Assembly: GCA_016202545.1 (NCBI GenBank)
Contig: JACQON010000024.1
Coordinates: 1 to 59,381 of the forward strand
Length of the DNA: 59,381 bases
Reading direction: 5' to 3'
From: Chloroflexota bacterium
GTDB taxonomy: Bacteria; Chloroflexota; Dehalococcoidia; Dehalococcoidales; JACQON01
Positions 16,245-24,924 of this stretch are shown here, piece by piece. Numbering within the stretch: position 1 is the first letter of the stretch; every line of letters starts with the position of its first letter. A program made the translations under genes and the position numbers. A model generated the notes under the pieces. That model saw nothing but the letters and a program-made list of their open reading frames with translations, was not told the origin of the DNA and made no database searches.

Positions 16245-18257
16245 ATGGACTTATGGATTCTACGGATACTTGTCCTGGCAGGCGGGGTTCTAGCTCTGGG
16301 CTTCGTCATCTACCTCACCTTCACCATAGTGCGCCAGAGCGAGGGCAGCGATAAGATGAAAGAGATTTCTCTGGCCATCCGTCAGGGTGCCATGGCGTTC
16401 CTGCGTCGCGAGTTTATCACCCTGGGCATCTACACCGCGGTAATGTTCATCGTCCTGGCCCTGTTCATAGCGCCCAGACCGATAGTGGCCATAGCCTATC
16501 TCCTCGGCACCGTCACCTCGGCCCTGGCTGGCTTCCTGGGAATGAGCATCGGCACCCGGGCCAATGCCAGGACCGCCCATGCCGCCACCGGAAGCTGGGC
16601 CAAGGGGCTAAAGATTGCCTTCTCCGCCGGAGCGGTAATGGGCTTCTGTGTCGTCGGCCTGGGACTGCTGGGGCTATCCATCACCGCCTTCATCTGGGAC
16701 GACATGCATGTATGGCTGGGATTCGCCTTCGGCGCCTCGTCAGTGGCTCTGTTTCTGAGGGCGGGCGGCGGCATCTTCACCAAGAGCGCCGACGTTGGCG
16801 CTGACCTGGTGGGCAAGGTGGAAAAGGGCATCCCTGAAGATGACCCCCGAAACCCGGCGGTAATCGCCGACAACGTCGGTGACAACGTTGGCGACATTGC
16901 CGGCATGGGCTCCGACCTGTACGAGTCCTACGTCTCCGCCATAGCCGCTTCAATGGTGCTGGGAGTGGTCGCTATAGGCTCAACGAAGGGCCTGCTCCTG
17001 CCACTGCTCCTCTGCGCCCTGGGCATACTGGTCTCCGTTATCGGCGCCCTCTTCGTCAGGCCCAAAGAGGTCAAAGCCAGCTTTGAAAAGCAGGTGGCCC
17101 GGGCGCAGGCTTCCATGAACACCGGCGTATATGTGGCCAACATCCTGATGATAATAGCCAGCTTCTTTATAATACGCGGCTACACGGGCAGCCTGGGGCT
17201 GTTCTGGGCGCTCATATCAGGGCTGGTCGCCGGTTTTCTTATCGCCCTGGTAACCGAATATTTCACCTCGGCAGACCGCGCTCCGGTGAAGAAGATAGCC
17301 GCCTCGGCTCAGGCTGGCCCGGCCATCACCATCATTGAAGGACTGGGCACCGGCATGATGAGCACCGTCCTGCCGGTAATCCTGGTGGCCATCGCCACCG
17401 TGCTCGCCTACATCTTCGGCGGACTTCTGGGCATCGCCATCGCCGCAATGGGAATGATAATCAACCTGGGAATCCTGCTGGCTATGGACTGCTATGGACC
17501 GATAGCTGATAACGCCGCCGGCATCGCCCAGATGGCCGGCCTGGGTAAAGAAGTCAGAGAGCGCTGCGAGGCGCTGGATGCGGTAGGCAATACTACGGCG
17601 GCACTGGGCAAGGGGTTTGCCATCGCCTCGGCCGCCATGGCCGCGCTGGCCTGGCTGGCCACCTATTTTGAAGTCGCCAAGGTTGATGTCGCCAGCCTCA
17701 CCAGCGTAAGCGTGATTACCGGCCTGCTCATTGGCGGCATGCTGCCCTTCATCTTCAGCGCCCTGGCGATGAGAGGCGTCAGCAATGGCGGCTTTGCCAT
17801 CGTCAATGAGGTCAGAAGACAGTTTAAGGCCATCGCCGGGCTAATGGAGGGACGGGCTAAACCGGACTATGTGAGATGTGTCGATATCGCCACCAAGATG
17901 GCGCTCAAATCCATGATGCTCCCCGGGATACTGGTGATAGCGGTACCGCTGGCCCTCGGTTTCACCCTGGGGCCGGAGTCTGTTGCTGGCCTGCTCGCCG
18001 GTGCGCTGATAAGCGGCTTCCTGATGGCAGTGATGATGGCCAATTCCGGCGGCGCCTGGGACAACGCCAAGAAATATATTGAGGCGGGCAACTTCGGCGG
18101 CAAGGGCAGCGATGCTCACAAGGCCGCCGTCATCGGCGATACCGTGGGCGACCCGTTCAAGGACACCGCCGGGCCTTCGCTGAACATCCTTATCAAGCTG
18201 GTGGGCAAAGTGGCCGTAATCTTCGGGCCCGCCTTTATCGCCCTGATTGCCCTGTAA
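16245..18257 (+). CDS. hppA: K+-dependent membrane-bound pyrophosphatase
   Basis: An ion-pumping inorganic pyrophosphatase of the inner membrane, 670 aa with about 16 helices. The pyrophosphate and Mg-binding segments are intact: [30 protein letters not shown]-type repeats, [12 protein letters not shown] and [17 protein letters not shown]. The diagnostic loop reads [10 protein letters not shown]; alanine rather than lysine after GNTTA marks the K+-dependent subclass, whose members pump Na+, H+ or both. Which ion is pumped cannot be settled by eye. The start is supported by gggaggt 8 nt upstream. A perfect terminator hairpin follows. Confidence 0.96.
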   Translation: MDLWILRILVLAGGVLALGFVIYLTFTIVRQSEGSDKMKEISLAIRQGAMAFLRREFITLGIYTAVMFIVLALFIAPRPIVAIAYLLGTVTSALAGFLGMSIGTRANARTAHAATGSWAKGLKIAFSAGAVMGFCVVGLGLLGLSITAFIWDDMHVWLGFAFGASSVALFLRAGGGIFTKSADVGADLVGKVEKGIPEDDPRNPAVIADNVGDNVGDIAGMGSDLYESYVSAIAASMVLGVVAIGSTKGLLLPLLLCALGILVSVIGALFVRPKEVKASFEKQVARAQASMNTGVYVANILMIIASFFIIRGYTGSLGLFWALISGLVAGFLIALVTEYFTSADRAPVKKIAASAQAGPAITIIEGLGTGMMSTVLPVILVAIATVLAYIFGGLLGIAIAAMGMIINLGILLAMDCYGPIADNAAGIAQMAGLGKEVRERCEALDAVGNTTAALGKGFAIASAAMAALAWLATYFEVAKVDVASLTSVSVITGLLIGGMLPFIFSALAMRGVSNGGFAIVNEVRRQFKAIAGLMEGRAKPDYVRCVDIATKMALKSMMLPGILVIAVPLALGFTLGPESVAGLLAGALISGFLMAVMMANSGGAWDNAKKYIEAGNFGGKGSDAHKAAVIGDTVGDPFKDTAGPSLNILIKLVGKVAVIFGPAFIALIAL

Positions 18258-18285
18258 ATTACCACCACAGTCCAGGCAAAACGTT

Positions 18286-18317
18286 AGAGCGGAGGGCTTG
18301 CCTCCGCTCTGCTGCTT
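18286..18317. terminator. Bidirectional terminator between hppA and the MBL-fold gene
   Basis: Perfect 10-bp arms AGAGCGGAGG and CCTCCGCTCT with a 5-nt loop lie between two convergent genes. A modest T-rich stretch (gctgcttt) follows on the plus side. Confidence 0.65.
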
Positions 18318-18943
18318 TAGCGCAAATCGCCCCGCAGGAAGGGGTTGCCCCGGCGCTCGGCGCCAATGGTGGTCTCCGGCCCGTGGCCGGGGTAAGCGAT
18401 AGTGCTATCAGGGAGCACCATCAGTTTAGCTTGTATGCCGCTGATTAGCTGGTGATAGCTGCCGCGGGGAAGGTCGGTACGGCCTATGCCAGCATTGAAC
18501 AGGGTGTCCCCGGTAAACACCATCCCATTCCCCAGGAGACAAATCCCACCGGGAGTATGCCCCGGGGTGTGGAGGACAAGCAAACGAAGGTCACCGATAT
18601 CTATGTTATCCCCGTCTTTGAGCAGTCTATCCGGAGGAACAGATACTGAAGACGCGCTGAACATCGCCGCCGGAGACTGTGCGCTGAGAAATTCGGCATC
18701 ATCAGCGTGAATGGCTACCCTGGCACCGGTGGCCTCCCTGACCTCCCCCAACGAACCGATGTGGTCCCAGTGCCCGTGGGTGAGGACGATGTACTTTATG
18801 TCAACTTTTAGTCCCCTGACCGCTTTCACAATCCGCTCCGCCTCATCACCGGGGTCAACTATCATCCCTTCCCCGCCTGCCTCCGAGGCGACGATGTAGC
18901 AGTTAGTTCCCAGCGGCCCTACCTCCAGTCTCTTTACCAGCAA
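18317..18943 (-). CDS. MBL-fold metallo-hydrolase (glyoxalase II-like)
   Basis: This 208-aa protein has the metallo-beta-lactamase fold. The metal motif THGHWDHIG is at residues 55-63, followed by HTPGHTPGGICL, FTGDTLFNAGIGRTDL and PGHGPETTI, giving the full set of His/Asp ligands for two metals. Small proteins of this kind hydrolyse hydroxyacyl-thioesters; the true substrate is unknown. The start ATG has the ribosome site gggaggg upstream. It is convergent with hppA and stands alone. Confidence 0.92.
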   Translation of the reverse strand: MLVKRLEVGPLGTNCYIVASEAGGEGMIVDPGDEAERIVKAVRGLKVDIKYIVLTHGHWDHIGSLGEVREATGARVAIHADDAEFLSAQSPAAMFSASSVSVPPDRLLKDGDNIDIGDLRLLVLHTPGHTPGGICLLGNGMVFTGDTLFNAGIGRTDLPRGSYHQLISGIQAKLMVLPDSTIAYPGHGPETTIGAERRGNPFLRGDLR

Positions 18944-19185
18944 TGCTCCCTCCCTTTAAACACGTTTTCTTATTGTATCACTTAGCCGGGCTGGAGCAAA
19001 AATACCGTCGAGAGACTTACGGCGGACACAAGGTGGCTGCTCGTTTAAGGCTCTAGTCCGAACCCATTGGTAGAGCAAGTTGGACGAAAGAAAGAACTTA
19101 CAGGCTGATATTCAATATAGCTTAATTATGTCGTATTTTACCTTCATTAGCAGATTGCCAGCACAGTCTACGGACGTTATTTTGA

Positions 19186-20301
19186 TTATCCTTTAGCATT
19201 TACTTCCTTACTAATCCAATCTGGGGTTTTTGGAACGTAATTTTTTTTACTCAAACTTGTAACGTATGCAAGCGTCGGTCCTTCATGTTTTATCTCAATA
19301 CTGTCCTCCTTAAAATCGACGTACGCTCCATAATTCTCAGAGATTATTTCGTATGCTGGTTGATTCAGTAACGTTTTGCCTGCTTCACCTCCGGATAGGC
19401 GACAAGCGTAGACGACAGGTTCACCAATAACTGTCAACTGGTCCTGCATTTTGACAAGATGGGTTTTCCCATAGTCAATGCCTATACCCAATCCAACATT
19501 GATCAAGACCGTTTTGAAACACTTTCTATTCTTCTGGTAATGCTCCGAAAATTTACTATGACATTCAGCAGCAGCTTTTATAGCGTAGTAAGGGGCATCC
19601 TGTCCACTATAGAATTCAGGGAAGAAACAAAGAAGACCATCACCCGTGAACTTATCAAAGACACCATAATTATCCACAATTATCTTTGTCAGGTCAGAGC
19701 ACAAATTGGTGATAAAGTCAGCATAAAGTTTAGGTTCTCTTGCCTTCAACATGAGTTCAGTCGACCTTCTAATATCTATTGACATAATTACAGTATCGCA
19801 ATATTCTGTTTCTTCAAACTTTTTCCTGAGCTCTTCCCCATCAGCTAGTTCCTTCTTGGCCTTTTCATTCACTCTGTCATACAAATACTTTAGCCTTAGA
19901 TGTCTTTCTAGTTGCTTTACGTTCTCTTGCAACTTTTTGTTTTCTTTCACATTCTTTTCTTTTGCTGCTATCTCAACTGCTAAACGCCTGTTCTCGTTCT
20001 TTAATTTAGCTATCTCCTCGTCTAACTTGGTCTCAGTCTGTGTAAAAGAGAAAATGCTACTTGAGGGTACAGAAATGGTACCTGCCGCAGCATCAATTGA
20101 GTAATACGTTCCTGTAGACCATATAGGGCTAGAAAGTGTATACATAGGCGTACCACTAGAGACAGTGAAGGTAGATGACGGAAATGCGGGAACGCCCTCC
20201 TCAGATTTTTTCGCAGCCTTTTTTTTATTCCCCGATTCTGCTTCTTCTTTTCCCTCTTTCTTTTCTGTGCCGGGTTCTTCCAATTTCTCTTCTTCGCTCA
20301 T
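19186..20301 (-). CDS. Class III nucleotidyl (adenylate/guanylate) cyclase-like protein
   Basis: With the ATG at 20301 (gaggag 7 nt upstream) the protein is 371 aa. Residues 1-36 are Lys/Glu-rich, about 85-165 is a coiled coil, and about 170-350 is a class III cyclase domain. Metal-binding aspartates D176 (MSIDIRRST) and D221 (KFTGDGLLCFF) are present, as are K217 and D287, positions that can specify adenine. The transition-state Asn is replaced by Val297 in GEPVVYACRL while Arg301 is kept. There is no signal peptide or clear transmembrane helix. The gene is markedly AT-rich beside GC-rich neighbours and flanked by repeats and a broken tRNA, which suggests horizontal acquisition. Activity and signal are unknown. 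Confidence 0.87.
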   Translation of the reverse strand: MSEEEKLEEPGTEKKEGKEEAESGNKKKAAKKSEEGVPAFPSSTFTVSSGTPMYTLSSPIWSTGTYYSIDAAAGTISVPSSSIFSFTQTETKLDEEIAKLKNENRRLAVEIAAKEKNVKENKKLQENVKQLERHLRLKYLYDRVNEKAKKELADGEELRKKFEETEYCDTVIMSIDIRRSTELMLKAREPKLYADFITNLCSDLTKIIVDNYGVFDKFTGDGLLCFFPEFYSGQDAPYYAIKAAAECHSKFSEHYQKNRKCFKTVLINVGLGIGIDYGKTHLVKMQDQLTVIGEPVVYACRLSGGEAGKTLLNQPAYEIISENYGAYVDFKEDSIEIKHEGPTLAYVTSLSKKNYVPKTPDWISKEVNAKG

Positions 20302-20318
20302 TTTATTTTCTCCTCGGT

Positions 20319-20336
20319 GACATTTGCACAAATGTC
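20319..20336. promoter_or_regulatory. Operator-like palindrome before the cyclase gene
   Basis: The sequence GACATTTG-CA-CAAATGTC has perfect 8-bp arms and lies immediately upstream of the cyclase ribosome site. It could be a repressor site or an mRNA hairpin that masks the ribosome site. Confidence 0.4.
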
Positions 20337-20397
20337 GTATAGTTCAATTCTTATACAGATTTCTAGATTACATATTTTTGATTCATCGTACATCTTT

Positions 20398-20425
20398 ATC
20401 CTACATCGAAACAACTATTTGTCAA
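20398..20425 (-). promoter_or_regulatory. Candidate promoter of the cyclase gene
   Basis: On the minus strand TTGACA (20425-20420) and TAGGAT (20403-20398) are 16 nt apart, leaving an AT-rich leader of about 90 nt that includes the palindrome at 20319-20336. Confidence 0.4.
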
Positions 20426-20500
20426 GTTACATTTGACCAGAATCATTATAATCTTAGAAACATTACATGACCCTTCCAACATTTTATTTGTTATGTAGAT

Positions 20501-20531
20501 AAAACAAAAAAGCACAGCCTGTTCGCTGTGC
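20501..20531 (-). terminator. Intrinsic terminator after the broken tRNA-Thr
   Basis: On the minus strand the arms GCACAGC and GCTGTGC are followed by a T-run (ttttttgtttt). It lies just 3' of the tRNA-Thr remnant, where a tRNA terminator would be expected. Confidence 0.7.
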
Positions 20532-20549
20532 CCTTCCGAATCTAATTAG

Positions 20550-20600
20550 TAGCGGAGGTTGGATTCGAACCAATGGCTTTCGGGTTACGAACCGGACGAG
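20550..20600 (-). pseudogene. Truncated tRNA-Thr (CGT) remnant
   Basis: The minus strand carries the 3' two thirds of a tRNA: anticodon loop TTCGTAA (anticodon CGT), variable loop, T arm with TTCGAAT, and acceptor half CTCCGCT plus discriminator A. The 5' acceptor strand (expected AGCGGAG) and D arm are missing and are replaced, from 20601 on, by a 27-nt sequence also found at 16013-16039. The anticodon stem and T stem each have one mismatch and CCA is degraded to CTA. A terminator still follows. It is almost certainly non-functional. Confidence 0.75.
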
Positions 20601-20628
20601 TTCACTCTGACGATAATCGGAACGAGTT
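20601..20628. repeat. 27-nt repeat inserted in tRNA-Thr
   Basis: This stretch starting TTCACTCTGACG and ending GGAACGAGT is identical to 16013-16039. Here it abuts the broken tRNA; there it lies within a dispersed intergenic repeat. It may be the end of a small mobile or recombinogenic repeat. Confidence 0.65.
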
Positions 20629-20662
20629 CCCACCACTCCCCCGTCTCCCCCTCACACCACCT

Positions 20663-20691
20663 TTGCAATATCCGCCATTTTCAGCTACAAT
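20663..20691 (+). promoter_or_regulatory. Candidate glyS promoter
   Basis: TTGCAA (20663-20668) and TACAAT (20686-20691) are spaced by exactly 17 nt. The predicted transcript starts near 20698, about 145 nt before glyS, and would include the short ORF at 20721. Confidence 0.5.
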
Positions 20692-20720
20692 TCCTAGCGG
20701 GTAGTTCCCATGCCGTGAGC

Positions 20721-20864
20721 ATGTTCACGCTGATTTACCCGGGGCTGGCTGCCGCTATTCCAGGGATGCTGGCCAGCTTTATCATCGTGAAAGCCAAACG
20801 ACAGACGGTTGCCCGGCCCGGCCAGAATATCAAGGAGGAGCAGTGGCTGAACCGAAAAAGGTAG
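20721..20864 (+). CDS. Possible 47-aa upstream ORF overlapping glyS
   Basis: A short ORF in the presumed glyS leader encodes a hydrophobic N-terminal segment (YPGLAAAIPGMLASFIIV) and a basic tail. It overlaps the first 22 nt of glyS in another frame, so terminating ribosomes would be delivered onto the glyS start. No strong ribosome site is seen. It could be a leader ORF, a small membrane protein or chance. Confidence 0.25.
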   Translation: MFTLIYPGLAAAIPGMLASFIIVKAKRQTVARPGQNIKEEQWLNRKR

Positions 20865-22198
20865 ACATGGACAAGATTGTCTCGCTGTGCCGGCGGCGCG
20901 GCTTTATCTTTCCCAGCAGCGAGATTTACGGAGGACTATCAAGCTGCTGGGACTACGGGCCTCTCGGCGTGGAGCTAAAGCGCAATATCAAACAGGCGTG
21001 GTGGCGGGCCGTAGTCCAGGAGCGCGATGACATGGTCGGCCTGGACGCCAGCATCCTGATGCACCCGCAGACCTGGGTGGCCAGCGGCCATGTCCAGGGG
21101 TTCTCCGACCCCATGGTGGAATGCAAGAGCTGCCACCTGAGATGGCGGGTCGATGATTTACCAGACAGCCGCTGCCCCTCCTGCGGCGGCGAGGTCACCG
21201 AGCCACGCCAGTTCAACCTGATGTTCAAGACCTTCATGGGCCCGGTCGAGGACGATGCCAGCGTGACTTACCTGCGCCCGGAGACCGCCCAGGGCATGTT
21301 CGTCAACTTCGACAATGTGCTCAAGACCACCAGAAGAAGGCTGCCCTTTGGCATCGCCCAGACAGGCAAAGCCTTTCGCAACGAAATTACCACCGGCCAC
21401 TTCATCTTCCGCAGCCGGGAGTTTGAGCAGATGGAAATCGAGTATTTCGTTAAGCCCGGCACCGACCAGGCGTGGTTCGACTGCTGGCTCGAGCAGCGCC
21501 TGAGCTGGTATACAAACCTGGGCATCAAGCGGGAGAACCTGAAATTGCGTCCCCACGCCAAAGATGAGCTGGCCCACTACGCCCGCGCCTGCACTGACAT
21601 CGAGTACCTGTTCCCCATGGGCTGGGCAGAGCTGGAGGGCGTCGCCAACCGCGGCGATTTCGACCTCGTCCAGCACGCCACCTCCAGCGGCAAGGAACTG
21701 AAATACTTCGACGAAGAGGCCGGCGAGCACTATGTCCCCTATATCATCGAACCATCGGCCGGCGTAGACCGCACCTTCCTGGCCTGCCTGTGCGACGCCT
21801 ATAACGAAGAGCCGGACGACGATGAGATACGGGTAGTCCTCCGCCTTCACCGCGACCTCGCCCCGCTCAAGGTAGCGGTGCTGCCCCTCAGCCGCCGGGA
21901 GGGCCTGGTGGCCGCTGCCAAGCAGATATACGCCGACCTGCGCCGTCACTTTATGACCCAGTATGATGACGCTCAAAGCATCGGCCGCCGCTACCGGCGC
22001 CAGGACGAGATTGGCACTCCCTTCTGCGTCACCATTGACTTCCAGTCGCTGGAGGACAACCAGGTCACCATCCGGGAACGTGACACCATGAAACAGATAC
22101 GGGTGCCCATCGCCGAGCTGGTGCCCACCCTATCCGCCAAGCTCACGGGCGAAGACCTGTTCGCCCTGCCCCCCGGCGGCCAGATATGGAAACAGTAG
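20843..22198 (+). CDS. glyS: Glycyl-tRNA synthetase, dimeric type
   Basis: This charges tRNA-Gly with glycine. The 451-aa protein is the alpha2 (eukaryote/archaea-like) class II form, not the alpha2beta2 bacterial type. Class II elements include the motif 2 region GKAFRNEITTGHFIFRSREF and the C-terminal motif 3/anticodon-binding domain. A four-Cys zinc knuckle is formed by C94/C97 and C111/C114 in the insertion. The start is GTG, chosen because aaggagg lies 4 nt upstream. A tRNA-Gly gene is located at 38544-38618. No T-box leader was recognised. Confidence 0.96.
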   Translation: MAEPKKVDMDKIVSLCRRRGFIFPSSEIYGGLSSCWDYGPLGVELKRNIKQAWWRAVVQERDDMVGLDASILMHPQTWVASGHVQGFSDPMVECKSCHLRWRVDDLPDSRCPSCGGEVTEPRQFNLMFKTFMGPVEDDASVTYLRPETAQGMFVNFDNVLKTTRRRLPFGIAQTGKAFRNEITTGHFIFRSREFEQMEIEYFVKPGTDQAWFDCWLEQRLSWYTNLGIKRENLKLRPHAKDELAHYARACTDIEYLFPMGWAELEGVANRGDFDLVQHATSSGKELKYFDEEAGEHYVPYIIEPSAGVDRTFLACLCDAYNEEPDDDEIRVVLRLHRDLAPLKVAVLPLSRREGLVAAAKQIYADLRRHFMTQYDDAQSIGRRYRRQDEIGTPFCVTIDFQSLEDNQVTIRERDTMKQIRVPIAELVPTLSAKLTGEDLFALPPGGQIWKQ

Positions 22199-22206
22199 GG
22201 AGTTCT

Positions 22207-22231
22207 AAGAGGGAGCAAAGCCCCTCTTTTT
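22207..22231 (+). terminator. Terminator downstream of glyS
   Basis: The arms AAGAGGG and CCCTCTT are separated by agcaaagc and followed by a T-run, 8 nt after the glyS stop codon. The hairpin resembles the middle hairpin of the repeat units at 23863 and 50842. Confidence 0.65.
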
Positions 22232-22238
22232 AATCCCG

Positions 22239-22424
22239 TTCCCCCTTTCCCTTATCAAGGGCTTTGCCTCAAATGTCATTCTGAGGAGCGAAGCGACGAA
22301 GAATCTGGGCGTGGGGTTGGCGGTGAGCCGATAATCCCCACCACACCCAGACCCTTCGCTACGCTCAGGGTGACACAAAGAAGGCACTTTTGATACAAAG
22401 CTCTTATCAAGGGAAAGGGGGATA
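22239..22424. repeat. Nested intergenic inverted repeat
   Basis: Outer arms 22240-22265 (ccccctttccctt...ggctttg) and 22397-22423 are near-perfect inverted copies. Inside them, 22273-22376 forms a second long imperfect hairpin: tgtcattctgaggagcgaag pairs with the region ending cgctcagggtgaca, and the inner parts gggcgtgggg and ccccaccacaccc pair as well. It looks like one repeat family inserted into another. It has no ORF. Confidence 0.65.
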
Positions 22425-22438
22425 AAGGAGGTTAGAAT

Positions 22439-23716
22439 TTGAAAATCATCCACTTCGCTGACCTCCACCTCGGCGTGGAAACTTACGGGCACATTGACCC
22501 CGACACCGGCCTTTCCTCACGCCTGCTGGACTTCCTGTCCGCCCTTGACCAGCTTACCGAGTACGCGCTGGAAAATAAAGCGGACCTCGTCCTCTTCTGC
22601 GGCGACGCCTATAAGAGCCGCGAGCCGAGCCAGACCCAGCAGAGGGAGCTGGCCAAACGCATTAACCGCCTGTCCAGCGCTGGCATTCCCACCTTTCTCC
22701 TCGTCGGCAACCATGACCTGCCTAACGCCATCGGCAAGGCGACCACCACGGAAATCTTCGATACCCTGACAATCAAGAATGTCTACGTGTCCAACCGGCC
22801 TGAAATCCGCCGCATTGCCACCCCCGGCGGCACCATCCAGATAGCCTCCCTGCCCTGGATAAGGCGCGGCGCCCTGCTGAGCAAGGAGGAGACCAAGAAT
22901 CTCACCTTTGAGCAGATGAACCAGAGGTTGCAAGAGGTGCTGACCGGCGTCATCGCCGCCCATGCCTCGAAGCTTGACCCGGAGTTGCCCGCCATACTGG
23001 CGGCGCACGTGTGGGTGGCCGGCGCCACGATAGGCTCGGAGAGGCTGATGACCATCGGCCAGGAGCACGTATTGCTGCTAAGCAACATTGCCAGTCCCGC
23101 CTTTGACTACATCGCCCTGGGGCACATCCACGCGCGCCAGGTGCTGTCCCATAATCCTCCGGTGGTCTACTCAGGCAGCCTGGAGCGGCTGGACTTCGGC
23201 GAGGAGGATGATGACAAGGGGTTCTACGTGGTACAAATTGAGCCGGACGGCTTCAGCCTGAAGGTGCAGCCTGAAGGCAAAGCCGGTAAAAGGCGGACCT
23301 CCTTTGAGTTCCACCCGGTGGCGGGACGGCGCTTCCTCACCATCAGCGTTGCCATCGGGCCAGAGGATGCCGACCCCACGTCAACCGTGCTTGAGGCCAT
23401 AGCCAAGCAGGGCGACAGGGTCAAAGACGCCATCGTCCGACTCCATATCAGCGTGCCCGCGGAGCGTGACGACCAGCTCAGGGACAATGAAATCAGAAAC
23501 GCCACCAGGGAGGCCGATTTCTTCACCATGGCCAGGGATGTGCAGAGAGATGCCCGCCGCAGGCTGGGAAAGTGGACAGCCGAGGAGCTGACGCCTCTTG
23601 ACGCCCTCAAAGCCTACCTGGAATCAAAGAAGGACGTAACCCCGGAGCGGGCCAGGCTGCTGCTTGAGCACGCCGGAAAGCTTATCGAGGAGCAGGGAGT
23701 TAAACAAGTCCAATGA
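22439..23716 (+). CDS. SbcD-like DNA repair exonuclease (metallophosphoesterase)
   Basis: A 425-aa member of the Mre11/SbcD family, which trims DNA ends with Mn2+. Phosphoesterase motifs are FADLHLGVE (residues 6-14), CGDAYKSREPS, VGNHDLP and LGHIHARQ. The C-terminal cap region is typical of SbcD. The start codon is TTG, supported by aaggagg 7 nt upstream. The usual ATPase partner SbcC is not adjacent and not in the window, so the partner must be elsewhere or lacking. Confidence 0.92.
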   Translation: MKIIHFADLHLGVETYGHIDPDTGLSSRLLDFLSALDQLTEYALENKADLVLFCGDAYKSREPSQTQQRELAKRINRLSSAGIPTFLLVGNHDLPNAIGKATTTEIFDTLTIKNVYVSNRPEIRRIATPGGTIQIASLPWIRRGALLSKEETKNLTFEQMNQRLQEVLTGVIAAHASKLDPELPAILAAHVWVAGATIGSERLMTIGQEHVLLLSNIASPAFDYIALGHIHARQVLSHNPPVVYSGSLERLDFGEEDDDKGFYVVQIEPDGFSLKVQPEGKAGKRRTSFEFHPVAGRRFLTISVAIGPEDADPTSTVLEAIAKQGDRVKDAIVRLHISVPAERDDQLRDNEIRNATREADFFTMARDVQRDARRRLGKWTAEELTPLDALKAYLESKKDVTPERARLLLEHAGKLIEEQGVKQVQ

Positions 23717-23762
23717 TGGTGTCTAATAACTGCATTGTAGACAATCCCATGCAATTGCCGTT

Positions 23763-23800
23763 AGAGATTGCTTCGTCGCTGCGCTCTTCGCAATGACCTA
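23763..23800. repeat. Short dispersed repeat (gattgcttcg...tcgcaatgac)
   Basis: The inverted ends gagattgcttcg and ttcgcaatgac enclose tcgctgcgctc. The same end sequences occur at 15900-16060 and, inverted, at 50731-50776. Confidence 0.6.
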
Positions 23801-23862
23801 GTGTACTGTCAGGTTAGTTACTGAACCAATTACTCCTTCAGCACACATTACCCTTTACTGAC

Positions 23863-23989
23863 GACCTCATCCCCTTTATCCCCTTCTCCTAAAAGGAGAA
23901 GGGGAAGAGATTATAGAGAGGGGGCTTTAGCCCCCTCTCTTCTACTTAACTCCCCCTTCCCGGCGGGAAGGGGGTCAGGGGGATGGGCG
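23863..23989. repeat. Three-hairpin palindromic repeat, copy 1
   Basis: Three perfect hairpins follow one another: CCCCTTCTCCT-aaa-AGGAGAAGGGG (23880-23904), AGAGAGGGGGCT-tt-AGCCCCCTCTCT (23915-23940) and CCCCCTTCCC-ggc-GGGAAGGGGG (23952-23974). The unit starts with gacctcatcccctttatcc and ends with gggatggg. A second copy of the same architecture is at 50842-50976. The whole gap 23717-24214 has no gene. Confidence 0.75.
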
Positions 23990-24214
23990 TTCGACTGAGT
24001 CTTCCGGTGAATCAACTCACTTATCTTCATTACTGACAGGGCGGAATGGTCACCTATTTACCTGACGTAACACTAGCGCTAGCAAACAACCTTATTATAG
24101 TCCAGGGAGGTCTCGCCATGACGCCGCCGAAATCGTCCAAGACAGAGCCGCAAATCATGGAAATGCCGCCACAAAAGATGGCGGTATTGTAACGCTTATT
24201 GCTGCACCTAAGTA

Positions 24215-24907
24215 CTAGGACAGCTTCATGCCGCCAGGGCGCCCCGCCTTCCAGCGGCTGAGGCAGCGGAGGACCTCACTGTCACTGACATCACGCCAGT
24301 GACGATAAAAATCAGCCACGGCAAACCCCGGAGCAAAGCTGCTAGCGCAGACTATCACCTTATCGGCGACCGTTTCCAACTGATTAGCAGTCTTCGCCGA
24401 AGCGCACGGCGCTGCCACTACTATCTCCCCGGGATGTCTACAGCGCACAGACTGCACGGCAGCCGTCATGGTAACCCCTGAAGCCAGCCCATCATCTACC
24501 AGTATCACCGCCCGGCCGCTGACCTTCACCGGCAGCCGGTCTCCCTTGTAGAGCAGGCTCCGCCGCTTGACTTCAGCCCTGACTTTGTTCGCCTCGTGCT
24601 CTATTTGCTGCCGGCTTAAGCCCACGCTTCTGACTATATCTTCATTAAGGATGACTGTCCCATCGTCGGCAATAGCGCCGAACCCAGCCTCAGGATTAAG
24701 AGGCAGGGGAATTTTGCGGACAACCATCAGGTCAAGGTCGGCTTCCAGGGCGCTGGCCACTTCCACCGCCACCGGCACACCGCCATTGGGTATGGCCAGC
24801 ACTACGGCTGAGCGGCCAGCGTAGTCGCCTAGCTCGGCAGCTAGCCGCTGCCCGGCGTCCTGACGATTGTCAAAAATGGCCTGCGGCACTTCAAAATAGG
24901 TAACCAT
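24215..24907 (-). CDS. Phosphoribosyltransferase-family protein
   Basis: A 230-aa type I phosphoribosyltransferase. The PRPP-binding loop is VILVDDGLASGVTM (around residue 134-147) and an earlier segment VRKIPLPLNPEAGFGAI is typical of the uncharacterised PRTase family often fused to hydrolases. The substrate base is unknown. It lies 17 nt downstream of adenine deaminase and belongs to a minus-strand set with hpt, so purine salvage is plausible but unproven. Confidence 0.88.
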   Translation of the reverse strand: MVTYFEVPQAIFDNRQDAGQRLAAELGDYAGRSAVVLAIPNGGVPVAVEVASALEADLDLMVVRKIPLPLNPEAGFGAIADDGTVILNEDIVRSVGLSRQQIEHEANKVRAEVKRRSLLYKGDRLPVKVSGRAVILVDDGLASGVTMTAAVQSVRCRHPGEIVVAAPCASAKTANQLETVADKVIVCASSFAPGFAVADFYRHWRDVSDSEVLRCLSRWKAGRPGGMKLS

Positions 24908-24924
24908 CAGCCTCCTCTACAAAC

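Noticed and set aside
20629-20842. T-box riboswitch before glyS
   Set aside because: No T-box consensus or specifier-loop structure is seen, and the leader is only about 145 nt.
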